Origin: Allobosea sp.
GTDB taxonomy: Bacteria; Pseudomonadota; Alphaproteobacteria; Rhizobiales; Beijerinckiaceae
Length of the DNA stretch: 64,000 bases
Assembly: GCA_024231975.1 (NCBI GenBank)
Contig: JAAEQB010000109.1
Location: 124,001 to 188,000 of the forward strand
Direction: 5' to 3'
A program made the translations under genes and the position numbers. Positions within the stretch are counted from its first letter, which is position 1. Every line of letters begins with the position of its first letter. This document shows positions 1-8,278 of the stretch, in pieces. The notes under the pieces were generated by a model. The model was given only the letters and a program-made list of their open reading frames with translations. It was not told the origin of the DNA and made no database searches.

Positions 1-510
1 CACCGGGAAGTCGTCACTGCGCGGCGGGGCGATCTCGCCGGGGCGCGACAGCAGCACGGTCACGTCGAGATGCTCGGCGAGTCGGTGCGCCAGTGTGATC
101 GCAACCTCGTCGCGGCCATAGATCAGCGCGATGCCTTTGCTGGTCAGTGTGGTGAAGGAGGCCGGCGGCATCAGCTCGCTAGCGGCAGCGAGCAAGGCGG
201 CCATCTTCGGGCCGGTAGCCTTGGCCTCGTCCGACCAGCCGGCATGCTCGCGGATGTTGGTGAAGACGAGATCGCCGGCATAGTCGAGGTCTGCGGCGAT
301 CTCCTCGAACAGCGGCGCTTCCTGCGTGCAGGCGACGGTGATCGCATCGCTCTGGCCGAGCATGGCGCGGAAGCGCTCGACCTGACTGCGGCAGAGATGG
401 CGGTGCTCGCTGATCTCGGCGCCCTGGCAGCCGCGCTGGATCGCTTTGCCGTCGAGCGGCATCGTGTCCTCGCACGAGCAGATCATCAGCGTGCGGGCGA
501 CATCGGTCAT
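1..510 (-). CDS. 4Fe-4S binding protein of the formate dehydrogenase locus (C-terminus cut off by window edge)
   Basis: The minus-strand frame is open from the ATG at 510 to base 1, giving 170 residues with no stop, so the C-terminus lies outside the window. The start is MTDVARTLMICSCEDTMPLD. Cysteines at about 11, 13, 28, 40 and 61 (the last in a CTQEAPLF motif) suggest metal or redox chemistry. Similar proteins found beside rhizobial formate dehydrogenases are about 650 residues and carry ferredoxin-type 4Fe-4S domains further on; that part cannot be seen here. It is divergent from the fdh accessory operon starting at 640, with about 130 bp between them, so the two may share a control region. 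An electron-transfer or Fe-S role with FDH is inference. A plus-strand frame over the same bases is a shadow. Confidence 0.75.
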   Translation of the reverse strand, partial: MTDVARTLMICSCEDTMPLDGKAIQRGCQGAEISEHRHLCRSQVERFRAMLGQSDAITVACTQEAPLFEEIAADLDYAGDLVFTNIREHAGWSDEAKATGPKMAALLAAASELMPPASFTTLTSKGIALIYGRDEVAITLAHRLAEHLDVTVLLSRPGEIAPPRSDDFPV

Positions 511-639
511 CGGGCAGGCATCCTCGTGATCGCTGCGCGTCTTTGGTCGCGCTTGCGATAATCTCACCTTATATGGAATTGGAATGGCTCCAAAGAAGCA
601 AGCCTCTCCCTTGGGATAAGAGGCCGCAGGGCAGGGACG

Positions 640-1383
640 ATGGCGGCAGGGCCGATCAGGCAGGACGATCTCAGGCGCGAGCCGGTGCTGCCACCGGGCT
701 TTTCGCTCGTCACACTGCGCGAAGCGGGCGACGCCTTCGCCCATGCGCAGGCGATCGCGGCCGAGGCCGGCGCTGCGACTTTGGTCTGGGTGCGACGTTT
801 CGACATCGTCGAGTTCGCGGTGGTGCTCGAGCCCGACGCGATCCTCGGCGAGGCCCGGCTGGCGCACTACCTCGCGATGAACGCGCTTGCCGACGCGCTC
901 GCTGTGCATTCGCCGCCGGAGCGGCCGGTGCTGTTCCGCTGGCCGGACGCGCTGACCTATGATCTCGGCTTGATCGGCGGCGGCCGCCTCGGCTGGCCGG
1001 CGGATTGCCCGGAGAGCCATGTGCCGGACTGGCTGGTTTTCGGCGCCATGGTCCGGGCAACGACGATGTCGCCTTTCCAGCTCGGCCAGACCGGCGTCGG
1101 CATGGCCGAAGAGGGGTTCGAGGAAGTCGACGCGGTCGACCTGATCGAAGCCTTCTGCCGCCATCTCATGCTCGGCGTCAGCCACTGGCAGGAAGACGGT
1201 GCCAAGGCGGCAGCGCGGCGCTGGCTCGACCGGTTGGAAAAGGTGGTTGGTGTCCGCCACGGCATCGAGCCCAATGGCGATCTGATCGCGACCTCGCAGT
1301 TCGGCACAGAGCGCCGGAGCCTCGTCGAGGCGCTGGCGAAGGTCGACTGGCTCGACCGCGACAGCGGAGCGCCAAAGCTGTGA
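640..1383 (+). CDS. Biotin/lipoate protein ligase-like protein (DUF4444 type) of the fdh cluster
   Basis: 247 residues. The middle resembles the biotin/lipoate A/B ligase fold: WPDALTYDL corresponds to the WPND-type motif, followed by GGGRLGWP. In true ligases this segment carries a catalytic lysine (G-x-K-x-x-G); here the equivalent positions are LGLIGGG, with no lysine. The C-terminal ~100 residues (from about EEVDAVDLIEAF) match the DUF4444-type extension. It is the first gene of a plus-strand run, and its TGA at 1381-1383 overlaps the GTG of the next gene at 1380. The start ATG at 640 follows an AGGGACG ribosome-binding site. A scaffold or cofactor-handling role in FDH maturation is inference; ordinary lipoylation looks unlikely. 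Confidence 0.75.
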   Translation: MAAGPIRQDDLRREPVLPPGFSLVTLREAGDAFAHAQAIAAEAGAATLVWVRRFDIVEFAVVLEPDAILGEARLAHYLAMNALADALAVHSPPERPVLFRWPDALTYDLGLIGGGRLGWPADCPESHVPDWLVFGAMVRATTMSPFQLGQTGVGMAEEGFEEVDAVDLIEAFCRHLMLGVSHWQEDGAKAAARRWLDRLEKVVGVRHGIEPNGDLIATSQFGTERRSLVEALAKVDWLDRDSGAPKL

Positions 1384-1931
1384 GGGTCCTCAAGCTCCCG
1401 CGCGCCATCCGGCTCGATCCGTCGGACAGTTTCGTCTTCCGCAAGGCGGCCGAGCCCGGCGAATGGCTGGTCACCGGCTCCTTCCTGTTCACGCAGGAAC
1501 GTGTCGCCGAACTCGACGCCAAGGGTCGCGTCGCCTTCCGCTCCGGCTTCCTCGGCATCGACAGCTTCGGCTGGAGCACGCTCGCCGTGGTCACGGAGGT
1601 GACGGCGGAGGAATGCGAGCAGGCTGTGGGGCGGCTCGCGGCGCAATTCGTCGAGAAGCTCGGCGCGCCAGATCTCACTGCTGCGCGCGCTGCGGCGGAG
1701 GAGGAGGTCGCCTTCGCCGCCTCGCTCTGCGATCATCCCCAGCAGACCCTGCTCGCCTTGCATCGCACGATCGAGGAGGGCGAGATCCGCGAGCGCTTCC
1801 GCACCTTGATGGCGCGCGGCGATACGCCGAAGGATGCCTTCCGCGCTTTCGAGTTCATCGAGACCGATGGCGAGGACGAGCCGCAGGAAGAGGTCGACCT
1901 GATGCAGCTGATCAAGGACGCGCCGCGATGA
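1380..1931 (+). CDS. DUF6505 family protein
   Basis: 183 residues from a GTG start at 1380 (VRVLKLPRAIRLDPSDSFVF). This start is favoured because it overlaps the upstream stop codon (GTGA), a typical sign of translational coupling; the frame could also be read from further upstream, inside the preceding gene. The protein is acidic and soluble, with no signal peptide or membrane segment, and ends in an acidic tail (EDEPQEEVDLMQLIKDAPR). The family is known to me only as a companion of rhizobial membrane-bound formate dehydrogenases and has no established function. Its stop overlaps the next start (ATGA at 1928-1931). A role in FDH assembly is inferred from operon position alone. Confidence 0.7.
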   Translation: MRVLKLPRAIRLDPSDSFVFRKAAEPGEWLVTGSFLFTQERVAELDAKGRVAFRSGFLGIDSFGWSTLAVVTEVTAEECEQAVGRLAAQFVEKLGAPDLTAARAAAEEEVAFAASLCDHPQQTLLALHRTIEEGEIRERFRTLMARGDTPKDAFRAFEFIETDGEDEPQEEVDLMQLIKDAPR

Positions 1932-2938
1932 CCCATTTCTGGGCGAGCTCCGGCCATCTCCTGCTCGACCGCGAACCGGGCGGTGGCCTCGTCGTCACCG
2001 ATGACTTCCTGAAGGCCTATCTGGCGCGGCCGGAAGTGCTGCCGCCGGAGGAGGCCTGCGCGGCCGAGTTGGCATTGCACGCGAAGCTGATGGCGGAGCC
2101 TCAAGCCGAGGTCGCCGAGCGCGAGATCGCCGCCATCGCCGATGCCGATGCCCGCGAGAACTGGCGCTTCCTGCTCGGCTGGCGCGAGCGGCTGCTGGCG
2201 GCGCCGACCCTGCAGGGCGCCTATGCCGGGATCATCCGCGGCGGCGCCTCGGGCATTCCGCCCATCTTCCTCGACCAACTCGTCCACGTCATCCTGCGCG
2301 CCGGGCTCGACGAGGAGAGCGATCCTTTCGTGGTACGCGCCGCCGAATGCCTGTTCCGGCCGCAGCGCGTCACCCTGCACGAGAACACGATCCTGCTCGC
2401 CGATGCCGAGATGATCGAGGGGCACGAGGCGGATCGGCATGCCTCGCCCCTGCTAGCCATGCTGGGCGGCCCGGCGGTGACCTCGCTCGATATCCTCAAG
2501 CAGGCCGATGCCAACAGCTACTGGCAGCGCTCGGACGCGTTCGACATGGTGCTTGACCTCGGTGGCAAGCCCTCGGGGCGCGTTGCGCTCGGCAAGGCGA
2601 TCGGCCACTGGATCCGGCAGATCCATGGCTTCGACGTCGAGATCGAAGCCGTCGAGAATGTGCGTGATGCCAACTGGCGCTGGTTCGTCGGCCTCGATGC
2701 GCAGGCGACCGCGATCGGCAATGCGCTCTGGAAAGGCGAGACGCTCGACGCGGACAAGGCCTCGCGCCTCATCGCGCTCTACCGTCTGACATTGCCGTCG
2801 GACGTGCCGGTGCTGCCGGCAGCCAAGGGAGCGCCTATCTATCTGATGCTGGCGATGGATGGCGAACGGCTGGTCAGGATGAAGCCGCAGAACCTGGTGA
2901 CCGGCCTGCCGCTCGCCACGCACGAGATGGCGAACTGA
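1928..2938 (+). CDS. DUF6352 family protein
   Basis: 336 residues, starting MTHFWASSGHLLLDREPGGG, with the ATG inside the previous gene's stop (ATGA). It is a soluble, mixed alpha/beta protein with no signal peptide. Features include WRFLLGWRERLL near residue 78 and a conserved-looking C-terminal half (FDMVLDLGGKPSG, WFVGLDAQA). I recognise no catalytic motif. In rhizobial genomes this family sits next to DUF6505, DUF3305, DUF3306 and a TorD-like chaperone upstream of fdhA, as here. The next gene starts 13 bp downstream. The function is unknown; a dedicated FDH-biogenesis factor is the simplest inference. Confidence 0.7.
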   Translation: MTHFWASSGHLLLDREPGGGLVVTDDFLKAYLARPEVLPPEEACAAELALHAKLMAEPQAEVAEREIAAIADADARENWRFLLGWRERLLAAPTLQGAYAGIIRGGASGIPPIFLDQLVHVILRAGLDEESDPFVVRAAECLFRPQRVTLHENTILLADAEMIEGHEADRHASPLLAMLGGPAVTSLDILKQADANSYWQRSDAFDMVLDLGGKPSGRVALGKAIGHWIRQIHGFDVEIEAVENVRDANWRWFVGLDAQATAIGNALWKGETLDADKASRLIALYRLTLPSDVPVLPAAKGAPIYLMLAMDGERLVRMKPQNLVTGLPLATHEMAN

Positions 2939-2950
2939 AGGGACCGCAAC

Positions 2951-3460
2951 ATGGCCCAGCAGCATCACGAGGTCGGTGTCGTGGTCGAGCGGCGCAAGCT
3001 CGATTCGCCCTGGGCCGACCATGCCTGGGCGCCGATCGCGGTCCTGCCCGAGCCGCCGCCGTTAGCACCGTGGAGCAGGCTCGCCGGCGACGACAGACGC
3101 GAGCAGTTCTATCTCGGCTCGGCCGTGCTGACGCTGCACTCGGTCGACACTGCTCATTTCCGCGAGAATTTTCTGACCGGCAACGCCAGGCTCTGGGTCT
3201 CGATCCGGCCGACCGGCATCGAGCCGGCGCTGGAGCTCATCGGCGTCACCGCCGACCCGTCCGAGGGCGAGGTTTTCCTGGAGAATGTCGACGACATCGT
3301 CGAGGCCGTGCCGATGCCGGCAGCGATCGCGCAGGCCGTGCTCGCCTTCTTCGAGGCGCATCATGTCGAGCGCGAATTCGTCAAGCGCAAGCGCACCGAG
3401 CATGATCCGCGCAAAGGCGGCTTGCGGCCACGACCAGGTCTTGATCGCGGAGAGGACTGA
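2951..3460 (+). CDS. DUF3305 domain protein
   Basis: 169 residues, beginning MAQQHHEVGVVVERRKLDSP. The hallmark is a GVVVERRKLDSPWADHAW-type opening, then a WSRL...QFYLGSAVLTLHSVDTAHF block and a C-terminal basic tail (FVKRKRTEHDPRKGG). DUF3305 proteins occur almost only with DUF3306 and molybdenum formate dehydrogenases. The protein looks cytosolic. The final TGA shares its last base with the ATG of the DUF3306 gene (TGATG at 3458-3462). FDH maturation is inferred from genomic association, and no biochemical activity is known to me. Confidence 0.8.
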   Translation: MAQQHHEVGVVVERRKLDSPWADHAWAPIAVLPEPPPLAPWSRLAGDDRREQFYLGSAVLTLHSVDTAHFRENFLTGNARLWVSIRPTGIEPALELIGVTADPSEGEVFLENVDDIVEAVPMPAAIAQAVLAFFEAHHVEREFVKRKRTEHDPRKGGLRPRPGLDRGED

Positions 3461-4155
3461 TGGCGCGCCCGGACGATGAGGATCGCGAAGAGGGCTTCCT
3501 GGGGCGCTGGGCACGCCGCAAGCGCGAGGCGCAGCAGCCGGCCGCGCCGGCTGTCGTGGAACAACCGAATGCTCCCCCTCCCAACTCGGAGCCGACCGTA
3601 CCTGCACCCGAACCCAAGATGGTCGAGCCGCCCTCGCTCGATCTCGTCGACAAGGATTTCGACCTCGCTCATTGGCTGAAGCAGAACGTACCGGAGGAGT
3701 GGAAGCTCAAGGCGCTGCGCCGTGCCTGGGAGAGCGACCCGGCGATCTCGGGCTATCTCGACCCGGCCCGTGACTACGCGCTCGACTGGAACACGCCGGG
3801 TGGCGCGCCGGGCTACGGGCCGCTCAGCGAGTCGGACAATGTCGAGGAGATGCTGGCCAATATCTTCGGTAAGCCCCCCGAGCCGGTTCCGGAGCAAAGC
3901 GAGGCGGTGCGTAACGACGTCGCAGTTGTTCGACCTTCGTCTAATGAAGTGGAGGCTGGCGATCCTGCTGCGCCGCAGCGCGAGACGGGTGGCGAGCCGG
4001 CGCCTGTTCGCCTGAGCGAGGCGGAAGCCTCGGTAAAATCCAACGAAAATGCTGCTGAACCCGCACCTTCCGCCGATGTTGTTTCCGCTGCGTCGCAAAA
4101 TCGCACCGAAATCGCGCGCCTGAGGCGGCGCGGCGGTGGTGCGACGCCACTCTGA
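3460..4155 (+). CDS. DUF3306 domain protein
   Basis: 231 residues. The N-terminus has the family signature FLGRWARRKREAQ (about residues 11-23), followed by a Pro/Ala-rich linker. A central conserved block (FDLAHWLKQNVPEEWKLKALRRAW, ~70-95, then SGYLDPARDYALDWNTPGGAPGYG) is followed by a low-complexity acidic tail ending in LRRRGGGATPL. The conserved block is flanked on both sides by sequence that looks disordered. Together with DUF3305 this forms the standard accessory pair of Tat-exported FDH loci. About 107 bp without a gene follow before the HTH-TorD gene, slightly AT-richer than the surroundings, and could hold a separate promoter. Confidence 0.8.
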   Translation: MARPDDEDREEGFLGRWARRKREAQQPAAPAVVEQPNAPPPNSEPTVPAPEPKMVEPPSLDLVDKDFDLAHWLKQNVPEEWKLKALRRAWESDPAISGYLDPARDYALDWNTPGGAPGYGPLSESDNVEEMLANIFGKPPEPVPEQSEAVRNDVAVVRPSSNEVEAGDPAAPQRETGGEPAPVRLSEAEASVKSNENAAEPAPSADVVSAASQNRTEIARLRRRGGGATPL

Positions 4156-4262
4156 GCTTTCAGTTCAGAACAATTGCAATCTAGAGCGATAAGGTCTCAT
4201 TATCATCGCGTGTTCCGGCGCGTTCGAGTGCGCCGGTGCGGGATTTGGAGACGCCTTCGTTC

Positions 4263-5054
4263 ATGCGGGACCAGGCTCTGGAACGGGCGATCGAAGCGGC
4301 CGGCGGCGTGCGTGCGCTGGCGCGGGCGGTCGGCGTCTCGCAGCCGGCGATCTCGACCTGGAAGCGCGTCCCGGCTGATCGCGTCCTCTCGGTGGAGGCC
4401 CTGACCGGCGTCTCGCGCAGTGAGCTGCGGCCCGACCTCTATCCGCAGGAGCCGATTATCGTCGACACTGCCACGCCCGCGATCGACGAGATCGATGCGG
4501 CCCGCGCCGACGAGTTCGAGCTGATCGGTGCGCTGCTCTGGCGCGCGCCTACGGTTGAGAGTCTGGCCGCCTTGCAAGGATTGCGGGGCGATGCTTCGCC
4601 GCTCGGCATGGCCCATCTGGCGCTGGCGGAAGCGGCCGCCGAGGCGAGCCCCGAACAGGTCCGCGACGAGTTCTTCCAGCTCTTCATCGGCGTCGGCCGT
4701 GGCGAGCTCCTGCCTTACGCCTCCTATTACCTGACGGGCTTCCTGCACGAGCGCCCGCTCGCTCTGGTGCGCGAAGACATGGGCAAGCTCGGTCTCGCCC
4801 GGGCCGAGCGCGTCGGCGAGCCCGAGGACCATATCGCCGTCCTGATGGACATCGAAGCGAAGCTGATCCGCGGCGAAGTCTCGGGCGAGGGCGTCGACGA
4901 GGCTTCGTTCTTCGCCCGTCATATCCGGCCTTGGGCCGACCGTTTCTTCGCCGATCTCGAAACCGCCGAAGCGGCGCGCTTCTACCGCGCCGTCGGCCGG
5001 GTCGGCAGCCTCTACCTTTCGATCGAGACGCAGGCCGCGAGCCTGCCCGCATGA
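4263..5054 (+). CDS. Cro/YdaS-like HTH fused to TorD/DmsD-family molybdoenzyme chaperone
   Basis: 263 residues from the ATG at 4263; a GTG at 4236 in the same frame is an alternative. Residues ~1-60 are a Cro/CI (YdaS-type) helix-turn-helix: GGVRALARAVGVSQPAISTW, then VPADRVLSVEALTGVSRSEL. Residues ~75-263 are an all-helical TorD/DmsD chaperone domain with DEFFQLFIGVGRGELLPYAS and the EPEDHIAVLMDIEAKLI motif (E-P-x-D-H) typical of the family. TorD proteins bind the Tat signal and apo-form of molybdoenzymes. Here the client is probably FdhA, whose gene lies downstream. The added DNA-binding domain suggests the chaperone could also sense or control fdh expression, which is inference. The fused form occurs in other Rhizobiales. 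Confidence 0.85.
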   Translation: MRDQALERAIEAAGGVRALARAVGVSQPAISTWKRVPADRVLSVEALTGVSRSELRPDLYPQEPIIVDTATPAIDEIDAARADEFELIGALLWRAPTVESLAALQGLRGDASPLGMAHLALAEAAAEASPEQVRDEFFQLFIGVGRGELLPYASYYLTGFLHERPLALVREDMGKLGLARAERVGEPEDHIAVLMDIEAKLIRGEVSGEGVDEASFFARHIRPWADRFFADLETAEAARFYRAVGRVGSLYLSIETQAASLPA

Positions 5055-5077
5055 CTTACGGCACGGAGGAGACGACG

Positions 5078-5272
5078 ATGTCGCAGAAGAGCAAGGAGAC
5101 GGCTCTCGACCGCCGCAACTTCTTCAAGGCGCTGGGCGCCGGCGCGACCGTGGCCGTCGCTCCAGTGGCGGTGACCCCCGCCGCGGCCGTCGATCCCGGC
5201 AAGGACGAGACGAAGGCGCGCTATCGCGAGAGCGAGCACGTCAAAGACTTCTATCGCGTCAACCGTTACTGA
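5078..5272 (+). CDS. Formate dehydrogenase-region Tat-signal mini-protein
   Basis: 64 residues. The twin-arginine motif DRRNFFK lies at about residues 11-17, followed by a hydrophobic stretch (ALGAGATVAVAPVAVTP) and a short mature part ending FYRVNRY. The ATG at 5078 is chosen because GGAGGAG sits 5-10 bp upstream; an in-frame ATG at 5051 overlaps the TorD stop and is possible. This matches the 'formate dehydrogenase region TAT target' family. It lies between the chaperone and fdhA, with the fdhA start 13 bp downstream. After signal cleavage only about 30 residues would remain, so it may be a small subunit or Tat-targeting decoy. Its function is unproven. Confidence 0.8.
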   Translation: MSQKSKETALDRRNFFKALGAGATVAVAPVAVTPAAAVDPGKDETKARYRESEHVKDFYRVNRY

Positions 5273-5285
5273 GGAGGCCGGCGTC

Positions 5286-8264
5286 ATGCTGATCAAGCGC
5301 AAATCCGCCGACGTCCAGCGCGGCCGCCTGCAGAGCGCCCTCGGGGGGCTCGCCTCCGGGGTGATGGACCGCCGCTCCTTCCTGCGCCGTTCCGGCCTCG
5401 TCGCCGGTGGTGTCGCGGCCGCCGGCGCCCTGCAGATCGGCGCCGTCCGCAAGGCCGAGGCCGCCGAGCTCGGCCCGGCCACCGGCACCAAGGTCGTCAA
5501 GAACATCTGCACGCACTGCTCGGTGGGCTGCACTGTCCGCGCCGAGGTCAATAACGGCGTCTGGGTCGGCCAGGAGCCGGCCTGGGAGAGCCCGATCAAC
5601 CGCGGCAGCCATTGCGCCAAGGGTGCATCGGTGCGCGAGCTCGTCCATGGCGACCGCCGCATCAAATATCCGATGAAGCTGGTCGACGGGCAGTGGCAGC
5701 GCCTGTCCTGGGACCAGGCGGTCAACGAGATCGGCGACAAGATGATGGAGATCCGCGGCAAGTCCGGCGCGGATTCGGTCTATCTGCTCGGCTCGGCCAA
5801 GTTCTCCAACGAAGGCTCCTATCTCTTCCGCAAGTTCGCGGCCTTCTGGGGCACCAACAACGTCGACCATCAGGCGCGCATCTGCCACTCGACCACGGTC
5901 GCGGGCGTCGCGAACGTCTGGGGCTACGGCGCCATGACCAACTCCTACAACGACATCCGCAATTCGAAGACCGTGCTGTTCATGGGCTCGAACGCGGCCG
6001 AGGCGCATCCGGTCTCGATGCAGCACATCCTGACCGGCAAGGAGCAGCAGCGCGCCAACGTCATCGTCTTCGATCCGCGCCTGACCCGCACCGCGGCGCA
6101 CGCCACCGACTATGTCCGCTTCCGCTCCGGCACCGACATCGCGGTGATCTGGGGCCTGATGTGGCACATCTTCAAGAACGGCTGGGAGGATAAGGCCTTC
6201 ATCGCCGCGCGCGTCCACGGCATGGACGACGTCCGCAAGGAGGTCGAGAAATACGATCCCAAGACGGTCGAGGATATCACCGGCATCCCCGGCGAGCAGT
6301 TGAGGCGCGTCGCCCAGACCTTCGCCACGGTCAAGCCGGCGACCTTCGTCTGGTGCATGGGCGTGACCCAGCACTCGGTCGGCACGGCGAACGTCCGCGC
6401 CATCTGCACGCTCCTGCTGGCGACCGGCAATGTCGGCGCGCGCGGCACTGGCGCCAACATCTTCCGCGGCCACTGCAACGTCCAGGGCGCGACCGACTTC
6501 GGCTTGGATATCTCGAACCTGCCTTGCTATTACGGCCTGGTCGAAGGCGCCTGGCGCCATTGGGCCCGTGTCTGGGGCGTCGACTACGATTATTTCGTCT
6601 CGCGCTTTGACGAGGTCCCGGCCAAGGGCGGCCGTGCCGCCCGTACCCGCAAGCAGAACATGGAGACCTCGGGCCACACCTCGACCCGCTGGTTCGATGC
6701 GGCGAATCTGCCGGCCGAGCAGGTCGACCAGAAGGACAATCTCAAGGCCATGTTCGTCATGGGCCATGGCGGCAACACCATTCCGCGCATGCCCGACGCG
6801 GTGAAGGGCCTCGAGAAGCTTGAGCTCCTCGTCGTCTGCGATCCGCACCCGACCAATTTCGTTTCGCTCGGCGGGCGCAAGAATGGCACCTATATCCTGC
6901 CGATCTGCACCCAGTTCGAGACTTCGGGCTCGCGCACCTGCTCGAACCGCTCGGTGCAATGGGGCGAGAAGGTCGTCGAGCCGATCTTCGAATCGGCTAG
7001 CGACTACGCCGTCATCTACAAATTCTCGCAGAAGCTCGGCTTCGCCACCGAAATGTTCCGGCCCTACGACATGGTTCAGGGCAAGATCGGCCTGGAGCCG
7101 ACGGCGGAGTCGATCCTGAAGGAGATCAACCGCGGCGGCTGGTCGACCGGCTATACCGGCCAGTCACCTGAGCGCCTGAAGCTGCATATGGCGAACCAGG
7201 ACAAGTTCGACATCGTGACGCTGCGCGGCGCCAAGGGCTCGCCGGTCGAGAACGATTTCTACGGCCTGCCCTGGCCGTGCTGGGGCACGCCCGAATACAA
7301 GCACCCCGGCACGCACATCCTCTACAACACCTCGCTCGCGGCCAAGGATGGCGGCGGCACCTTCCGCCCGCGCTTTGGCCTCACCCGCGAGCGCACGCTG
7401 CCCGATGGCAGCAAGGTCGAGGATACCTTGCTTGCCGAGGGCGGCTCCTACTCGCTGAACTCGGACATCAAGGACGGCTATCCCGAGTTCACCATGGGCG
7501 TACTGAAGAAGCTCGGCTGGGACAAGGATCTGACGCCGGCGGAGCTGGCGACGATCTCCTGGATCGGCGGCAACAATATCGACGCGGTCTCCTGGTCGAC
7601 CGATCTGTCGGGCGGCGTCCAGCGTGTCGCGATGGAGCATGGCTGCGTGCCCTACGGCAATGGCAAGGCCAGGGCCAATGCCTGGAACCTCCCCGACCCG
7701 GTGCCGGTCCATCGCGAGCCGATCTATTCGCCGCGCGTCGACCTCGTGGCGAAATGGCCGGCCAGGCCGGACGAGCGCACGCTGCGCATCCCGAACCTGC
7801 ACACCTCGGTGCAGAAGGCGGCGGTCGAGAAGGGCATCGCCAAGTCTTTCCCGATCGTACTGACCTCCGGCCGCCTCGTCGAATACGAGGGTGGCGGCGA
7901 GGAGACGCGCTCGAACAAGTGGCTGGCCGAATTGCAGCAGGACATGTTCGTCGAGATCAACACGGCTGATGCGGCCGAGCGCGGCATCAGGGACGGCGCC
8001 ATGGTCTGGGTCACCGGCCCGGAGAACAACTCCAAGGCCAGGGTCAAGGCGCTGGTCACCGAGCGCGTCGGCAAGGGCGCGGCCTTCATGCCCTTCCATT
8101 TCGGCGGCTTCTATCAGGGCGTCGATCAGCGCGGCAACTACCCGAAGGGCCTCGACCCGATCGTGCTCGGCGAGTCCGTCAACACGGTCACCACCTATGG
8201 CTACGACCCCGTGACCGCCATGCACGAAGGCAAGGTCACGCTCTGCCAGATCGCGGCGGCGTGA
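5286..8264 (+). CDS. fdhA: Formate dehydrogenase alpha subunit (Mo/bis-MGD, cysteine type, Tat-exported)
   Basis: 992 residues. It oxidises formate to CO2 in the periplasm at a molybdenum bis-MGD site. The Tat signal DRRSFLRRSG is at ~28-37, preceded by an unusually long ~27-residue n-region. A 4Fe-4S cluster is bound by Cys75, Cys78, Cys82 and Cys110. The Mo ligand is Cys200 followed by His201 (RICHSTTVAG), where E. coli FdnG has selenocysteine; no UGA recoding is needed. A molybdopterin-dinucleotide-binding domain occupies the C-terminal ~150 residues (PIVLTSGRLVEYEGGGEETR onward). The length is typical of FdhA/FdnG. The gene is followed 14 bp later by the beta subunit. A 566-residue antisense open frame over its 5' half is a codon-bias shadow. 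Confidence 0.95.
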   Translation: MLIKRKSADVQRGRLQSALGGLASGVMDRRSFLRRSGLVAGGVAAAGALQIGAVRKAEAAELGPATGTKVVKNICTHCSVGCTVRAEVNNGVWVGQEPAWESPINRGSHCAKGASVRELVHGDRRIKYPMKLVDGQWQRLSWDQAVNEIGDKMMEIRGKSGADSVYLLGSAKFSNEGSYLFRKFAAFWGTNNVDHQARICHSTTVAGVANVWGYGAMTNSYNDIRNSKTVLFMGSNAAEAHPVSMQHILTGKEQQRANVIVFDPRLTRTAAHATDYVRFRSGTDIAVIWGLMWHIFKNGWEDKAFIAARVHGMDDVRKEVEKYDPKTVEDITGIPGEQLRRVAQTFATVKPATFVWCMGVTQHSVGTANVRAICTLLLATGNVGARGTGANIFRGHCNVQGATDFGLDISNLPCYYGLVEGAWRHWARVWGVDYDYFVSRFDEVPAKGGRAARTRKQNMETSGHTSTRWFDAANLPAEQVDQKDNLKAMFVMGHGGNTIPRMPDAVKGLEKLELLVVCDPHPTNFVSLGGRKNGTYILPICTQFETSGSRTCSNRSVQWGEKVVEPIFESASDYAVIYKFSQKLGFATEMFRPYDMVQGKIGLEPTAESILKEINRGGWSTGYTGQSPERLKLHMANQDKFDIVTLRGAKGSPVENDFYGLPWPCWGTPEYKHPGTHILYNTSLAAKDGGGTFRPRFGLTRERTLPDGSKVEDTLLAEGGSYSLNSDIKDGYPEFTMGVLKKLGWDKDLTPAELATISWIGGNNIDAVSWSTDLSGGVQRVAMEHGCVPYGNGKARANAWNLPDPVPVHREPIYSPRVDLVAKWPARPDERTLRIPNLHTSVQKAAVEKGIAKSFPIVLTSGRLVEYEGGGEETRSNKWLAELQQDMFVEINTADAAERGIRDGAMVWVTGPENNSKARVKALVTERVGKGAAFMPFHFGGFYQGVDQRGNYPKGLDPIVLGESVNTVTTYGYDPVTAMHEGKVTLCQIAAA

Positions 8265-8278
8265 GGAGGAACTGAACC

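Noticed and set aside
1463..1927. Upstream extension of the DUF6352 frame
   Set aside because: The added part overlaps the whole DUF6505 gene and is Arg-rich; the ATG at 1928 inside the ATGA overlap fits far better.
5259..6959. 566-residue open frame antisense to fdhA
   Set aside because: It lies fully opposite a convincing FdhA with intact motifs; its Asp/Gly/Ala/Arg-rich, motif-free composition is typical of GC-rich codon shadows.
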